Origin: Solirubrobacteraceae bacterium
GTDB lineage: Bacteria > Actinomycetota > Thermoleophilia > Solirubrobacterales > Solirubrobacteraceae
Assembly (NCBI GenBank): GCA_016463765.1
Contig: JAEMQS010000007.1
Coordinates: 32,181-96,180, forward strand
Direction: 5' to 3'
Length of the DNA stretch: 64,000 bases
Shown: positions 61,099 to 64,000 of the stretch, in pieces
Layout: the number at the start of each line of letters is the position of its first letter
Position numbering within the stretch: position 1 is the first letter of the stretch
Position numbers and translations under genes: made by a program
The notes under the pieces: generated by a model
What the model saw: only the letters and a program-made list of their open reading frames with translations
Told to the model about the DNA's origin: nothing
Databases searched by the model: none

Positions 61099-62888
61099 TG
61101 GCGCGCTACGCCGACGACGCCAAGGAGCAGGTCCGCGAGGCGGTCGACATGATCGACCTCGTCGGGACGAAGGTCGACCTCCGGCGCGCGGGCGCCAACC
61201 GCTACGAGGGCCTGTGCCCGTTCCACGACGAGCGCACCCCGAGCTTCGGGATCGACCCCGTCAAGAAGGTCTACCACTGCTTCGGCTGCCAGGCCTCGGG
61301 CGACTGCTTCACCTGGGCGCAGGAGATGGAGGGCCTGGGGTTCGTCGAGGCGATGGAGTGGCTCGCCGACCGCTACGGCGTCACGCTCGAGCGAGAGTCC
61401 GAGGACCCCAAGGAGGCCGAGCGCCGCAAGCAGCGCGAGCGCCTGCTCGAGCTGCTCGAGCGCACGGCCGCGTTCTACGTCCGGTTCCTGTGGGAGTCCG
61501 ACGAGGCGGCGACCGCGCGGCAGTACCTCGTCGACCGCGGGCTGGACGAGGCGATCCTGCGCGAGTTCCGCGTGGGGTACAGCCCGAGCGCGTGGGACAA
61601 GGTGCTCATGGCGTCGCGCCGCGCGGGGTTCTCCAACCGCGAGCTCTACGAGGCCGGCCTGGCGCAGAAGGCGAAGGGCGAGGGCCGGATCTACGACCGG
61701 TTCCGCGGTCGCATCATGTTCCCGCTGGCTGACATCCGCGGCCGCGTGCTCGGCTTCGGCGCGCGGGCGCTGCGCGACAACCAGCAGCCGAAGTACCTCA
61801 ACACGTCGGAGAACGACATCTTCCACAAGGGCCGTCAGCTCTTCGCGGCCGACCTCGCGCGGGCACCCGCGGCGCGGGCGGGGGAGGTCATCGTCGCCGA
61901 GGGCTACACCGACGTCATCGCGCTGCACCAGGCCGGGTTGAAGAACACCGTCGCCACGATGGGGACCGCGATGACGCCCGAGCAGGTCGGCGAGCTCACG
62001 CGCCTGGCCCCGCGGGCGCTGCTGGCGCTCGACGCCGACGGCGCCGGCCAGGAGGCGATGATCCGCGCGGCGAAGGTGGCCCGGGGCAAGAAGCTCGAGC
62101 TGCGTGTCGTCGAGCTACCGCCCGGACGTGACCCGGCCGACCTCGCCGCGGAGGCGGGCGCGGCGGAGATCCGCCGGCTGGTCGAGGCGTCGGTGCCGTT
62201 CGTGAAGTTCCGCGTCCAGCGCGCGCTGGCGACCGGAGACCTGCAGACCGCCGAGGGCAAGGACCGCGTGATCGCCGAGCTGCGGCCGGTGTTCGCCGAC
62301 ATCCCGCCGAGCGTCCTGCGTGAGGAGCTGATCGCCGAGGTCGCCGATCGCCTGCAGATCGCCGAGACGCTCGCCGCGCAGCTGCTCGGTCAGGCCGGGC
62401 CCGCGCCGTCTGCGCTACCGCCCGTCGCCGACGAGCCCGCGGCCGCGCGCCGCGAGACCGTCCAGCTCACGGCCGCCGAGGAGCAGGAGCGCGGGTTTCT
62501 CGCGCTGTGCGTCTCCGTCCCCGCAGCCGGTGCGAAGTCCCTGGCGAAGATCGATCTCGACGCGGACCTCACGACGAACGCGTCACGTGCGGCCGCGGCG
62601 TGGCTGCGCGAGCACCTGGAGGACCCGGAGGACGGCCTGGACGCGCAGGACGAGCGGCTCCAGGTCCTGATCCGTGACATCCGCTTCCGGGCCCCGAACG
62701 AGCCGCCGCCACCCGAGGCCATCGAGGCTGAGCGCCTGCAGCTGGCACTCGCCCGCGCCGAGCGTGACGTGCTCGCCGCGCGGCGCGCGCACACCGGCGT
62801 GGATGACGCACGCCGGCGGCACAAGGCGATCCAGGAGGAGTACTTCGCCGCCGTGGACCGCGTGATGGAAGCGGGCGCGCCCCGCTGA
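61098..62888 (+). CDS. dnaG: DNA primase
   Basis: A 596-residue primase. The CHC2 zinc domain has Cys40, His43, Cys61 and Cys64 (CPFHDERTPSF, HCFGCQASGDC). The core domain has FRGRIMFPLADIRGRVLGFGAR near 195 and the TOPRIM acidic residues in VAEGYTDVIALHQAG near 260 and LALDADGAG near 312. A C-terminal helicase-binding region follows after a Pro/Ala linker near 435. It makes RNA primers for replication. rpoD, often next in this operon, is not here; the following gene is on the other strand and its stop is immediately adjacent. Confidence 0.96.
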   Translation: MARYADDAKEQVREAVDMIDLVGTKVDLRRAGANRYEGLCPFHDERTPSFGIDPVKKVYHCFGCQASGDCFTWAQEMEGLGFVEAMEWLADRYGVTLERESEDPKEAERRKQRERLLELLERTAAFYVRFLWESDEAATARQYLVDRGLDEAILREFRVGYSPSAWDKVLMASRRAGFSNRELYEAGLAQKAKGEGRIYDRFRGRIMFPLADIRGRVLGFGARALRDNQQPKYLNTSENDIFHKGRQLFAADLARAPAARAGEVIVAEGYTDVIALHQAGLKNTVATMGTAMTPEQVGELTRLAPRALLALDADGAGQEAMIRAAKVARGKKLELRVVELPPGRDPADLAAEAGAAEIRRLVEASVPFVKFRVQRALATGDLQTAEGKDRVIAELRPVFADIPPSVLREELIAEVADRLQIAETLAAQLLGQAGPAPSALPPVADEPAAARRETVQLTAAEEQERGFLALCVSVPAAGAKSLAKIDLDADLTTNASRAAAAWLREHLEDPEDGLDAQDERLQVLIRDIRFRAPNEPPPPEAIEAERLQLALARAERDVLAARRAHTGVDDARRRHKAIQEEYFAAVDRVMEAGAPR

Positions 62889-63812
62889 CTACGCGGCGTG
62901 CCGCTGGTCGGCGACCACGCCGACGGGCTGCGAGGCGGGCGGCGTGCCGCCGCCCTTGATCCGCACGGCCGTCAGCATCTCGTCCTCGGTGAACCCGCCG
63001 AGCGCCTCGCCCGTCTCGGCCCAGCGCAGGAGCGCGACGCCGAAGATGGCGCGCATCGCGTTCGAGACGAGCACCGAGATCGTGAGCCCGATGACGCCGA
63101 CGGCGACGAGCGCCGCACCGGCAGCCGCGCCCGCGCCGCTCTCCACGGACGCGATGAGGAAGACGCCCAGGCCGCCGACGAGCAGCGACGGCAGCATCGC
63201 GAAGAGGAAAACGGCGGCGCCGATGCGGATGCCGCCGAGCAGCTGCGTGCCCCAGCGCTCCTTGAAGATGTGACCGGACCGCTTGACCGCCGCGACGGGG
63301 CCGAGGCCCTCCAGGACGACGAGGGGCAGCACGAAGAAGGTGATGAGCGCCCAGGCGGTGCTGAGCAGCGCGCCGAGGACGACCCGCAGGATGCCGAGGA
63401 TGGCGCCCGCGGTGCCGCCCTGCCCGCCGTTGCCGCCGTTGGTCAGCGACTGCAGGAGCCAGCCGACGATCGTCTGGATGAGCGCCCAGCCGGCGATGGC
63501 GCCGAGATGCTGGGTCGCACGACCGAAGGCCCCGTCGACGCTCTGTCCGTGCAGTGCCTGGTCAGCACCGGCGACCAGCGCTGCCGAGCAGACCATGCCG
63601 CCGAAGACCGCGAGGTAGGCACCGACCGCGATGAGCGCCACACCGGCGACGTTCGAGTGGTCGCCCAGCAGGATGATCCCGGCGACGGCGATCGCGACGC
63701 CCGGGAGGGCGGCGAAGGCGCCGAGGACCGGCCACTTCATGAGTGACGGATTGCCCTTCAGGATGGACCAGCTCTTGCTGGTCAGGGCCTTGCCACGCTG
63801 CCACGACGACAT
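62889..63812 (-). CDS. DUF6159-like polytopic membrane protein
   Basis: A 307-residue protein with six hydrophobic helices. The N terminus SSWQRGKALTSKSWSILKGNPSLMKWPVLG is a reentrant amphipathic start seen in DUF6159-type proteins. Helices AFAALPGVAIAVAGIILL, VALIAVGAYLAVFGGMVC, WALITFFVLPLVVLEGLG and further ones follow, with the VKRSGHIFKERWGTQ loop near 205. Function unknown. The ATG at 63812 has a GAGGAGC Shine-Dalgarno, which excludes longer upstream starts. Confidence 0.8.
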   Translation of the reverse strand: MSSWQRGKALTSKSWSILKGNPSLMKWPVLGAFAALPGVAIAVAGIILLGDHSNVAGVALIAVGAYLAVFGGMVCSAALVAGADQALHGQSVDGAFGRATQHLGAIAGWALIQTIVGWLLQSLTNGGNGGQGGTAGAILGILRVVLGALLSTAWALITFFVLPLVVLEGLGPVAAVKRSGHIFKERWGTQLLGGIRIGAAVFLFAMLPSLLVGGLGVFLIASVESGAGAAAGAALVAVGVIGLTISVLVSNAMRAIFGVALLRWAETGEALGGFTEDEMLTAVRIKGGGTPPASQPVGVVADQRHAA

Positions 63813-63953
63813 GTGAGGTTGCTCCTCGTTCGAGCCAGAAGATGTGGTCAGCTCATCGGTCAGGAGCTGCGAACCTTGAGGTCTGGAGCGCGTGCTGCTG
63901 GCGCGTGTCCTAACATCGTGGGCGTCGCTGCCGATGAACCGGTGCGCGACCGA

Positions 63954-64000
63954 TCCGGGGTAGCTCAATCGGCAGAGCATTCGGCTGTTAACCGAAGGGT
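63954..64000 (+). tRNA. tRNA-Asn(GTT), 3' part outside window
   Basis: Acceptor strand TCCGGGG, then TA, D-arm GCTC-AATCGGCA-GAGC, and anticodon arm TTCGG-CTGTTAA-CCGAA with anticodon GTT are all present; the sequence ends in the variable region. TAACAT at 63911-63916 may be the -10, leaving a leader of about 30 bases. The 141-base gap before it holds no open frame I trust. Confidence 0.93.

Overview
The window comes from a very GC-rich genome with short, often overlapping genes, many GTG starts, few strong Shine-Dalgarno sites and no insertion sequence or phage gene. The gene set (type IV pilus genes in a monoderm-like setting, nusB-xseB-ispA-dxs, tlyA-nadK-recN-pyrG, dgt-dnaG, ppdK, secreted RTX-repeat proteins) fits a deep-branching actinobacterium, most likely class Thermoleophilia (Solirubrobacterales relatives such as Patulibacter, Conexibacter or Baekduia). 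The taxon is an inference from gene content and style only; no marker search was possible.

Layout. 1-6.7 kb, mostly minus strand: the edge of a membrane protein gene, a class II glutamine amidotransferase, then a run read leftwards that holds a copper module (copZ, a two-repeat His-motif exported protein, copA) followed by an Xre/RES toxin-antitoxin pair and a FrnE-like thioredoxin-fold protein. A CsoR-type palindrome sits between copZ and the divergent pilB. 6.7-20.4 kb: type IV pilus genes (pilB, major pilin, three minor pilins, prepilin peptidase, pilM, pilN, pilO and an unrecognised fourth membrane protein in the PilP position), interrupted by RNase D, GluQ-RS and small proteins; pilC, pilT and a secretin are absent here. 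20.4-24.6 kb: shikimate block aroC, an aroK-aroB fusion, aroQ, then an M24 peptidase. 24.5-28.1 kb: a membrane glycosyltransferase-like protein, a CPA1 antiporter and a secreted protein. 28.1-32.2 kb: efp, nusB, xseB, ispA, dxs. 32.2-34.4 kb: secreted glycoside hydrolase and a DUF2461 protein. 34.7-41 kb: tlyA, nadK, recN, pyrG and an M20-type peptidase. 41-50 kb is the accessory-like part: a seven-helix membrane protein fused to a PI-PLC-like domain, a Nudix hydrolase, a TPR/LuxR regulator, a FAD-linked oxidase, an MFS exporter, a methyltransferase and an alpha/beta-hydrolase fused to a LuxR DNA-binding domain. 50-57.4 kb: xerD, lipoprotein, deoB, fpg, glutaredoxin, recO, ppdK. 57.5-60 kb: two tandem paralogous secreted RTX-repeat proteins. 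60-64 kb: dgt, dnaG, a DUF6159-like membrane protein, and the first 47 bases of a tRNA-Asn gene.

The most notable regulatory pattern is a TANNNT hexamer (TAGCCT, TAGACT, TACATT, TATACT and so on) placed 6-10 bases before the start codon at sixteen genes that lack a Shine-Dalgarno site. This points to widespread leaderless transcription and helps fix several start codons. Other noncoding signals are a 49-bp near-perfect palindrome before dgt, a perfect CRP-type palindrome and a U-tailed hairpin in the longest gene-free gap (34,416-34,750), a repeated GGTAAC/GGTTG promoter-like pair before both RTX genes, and GATGGC/GCCATC inverted repeats shared by two promoters that lie beside the twin LuxR-type regulators.
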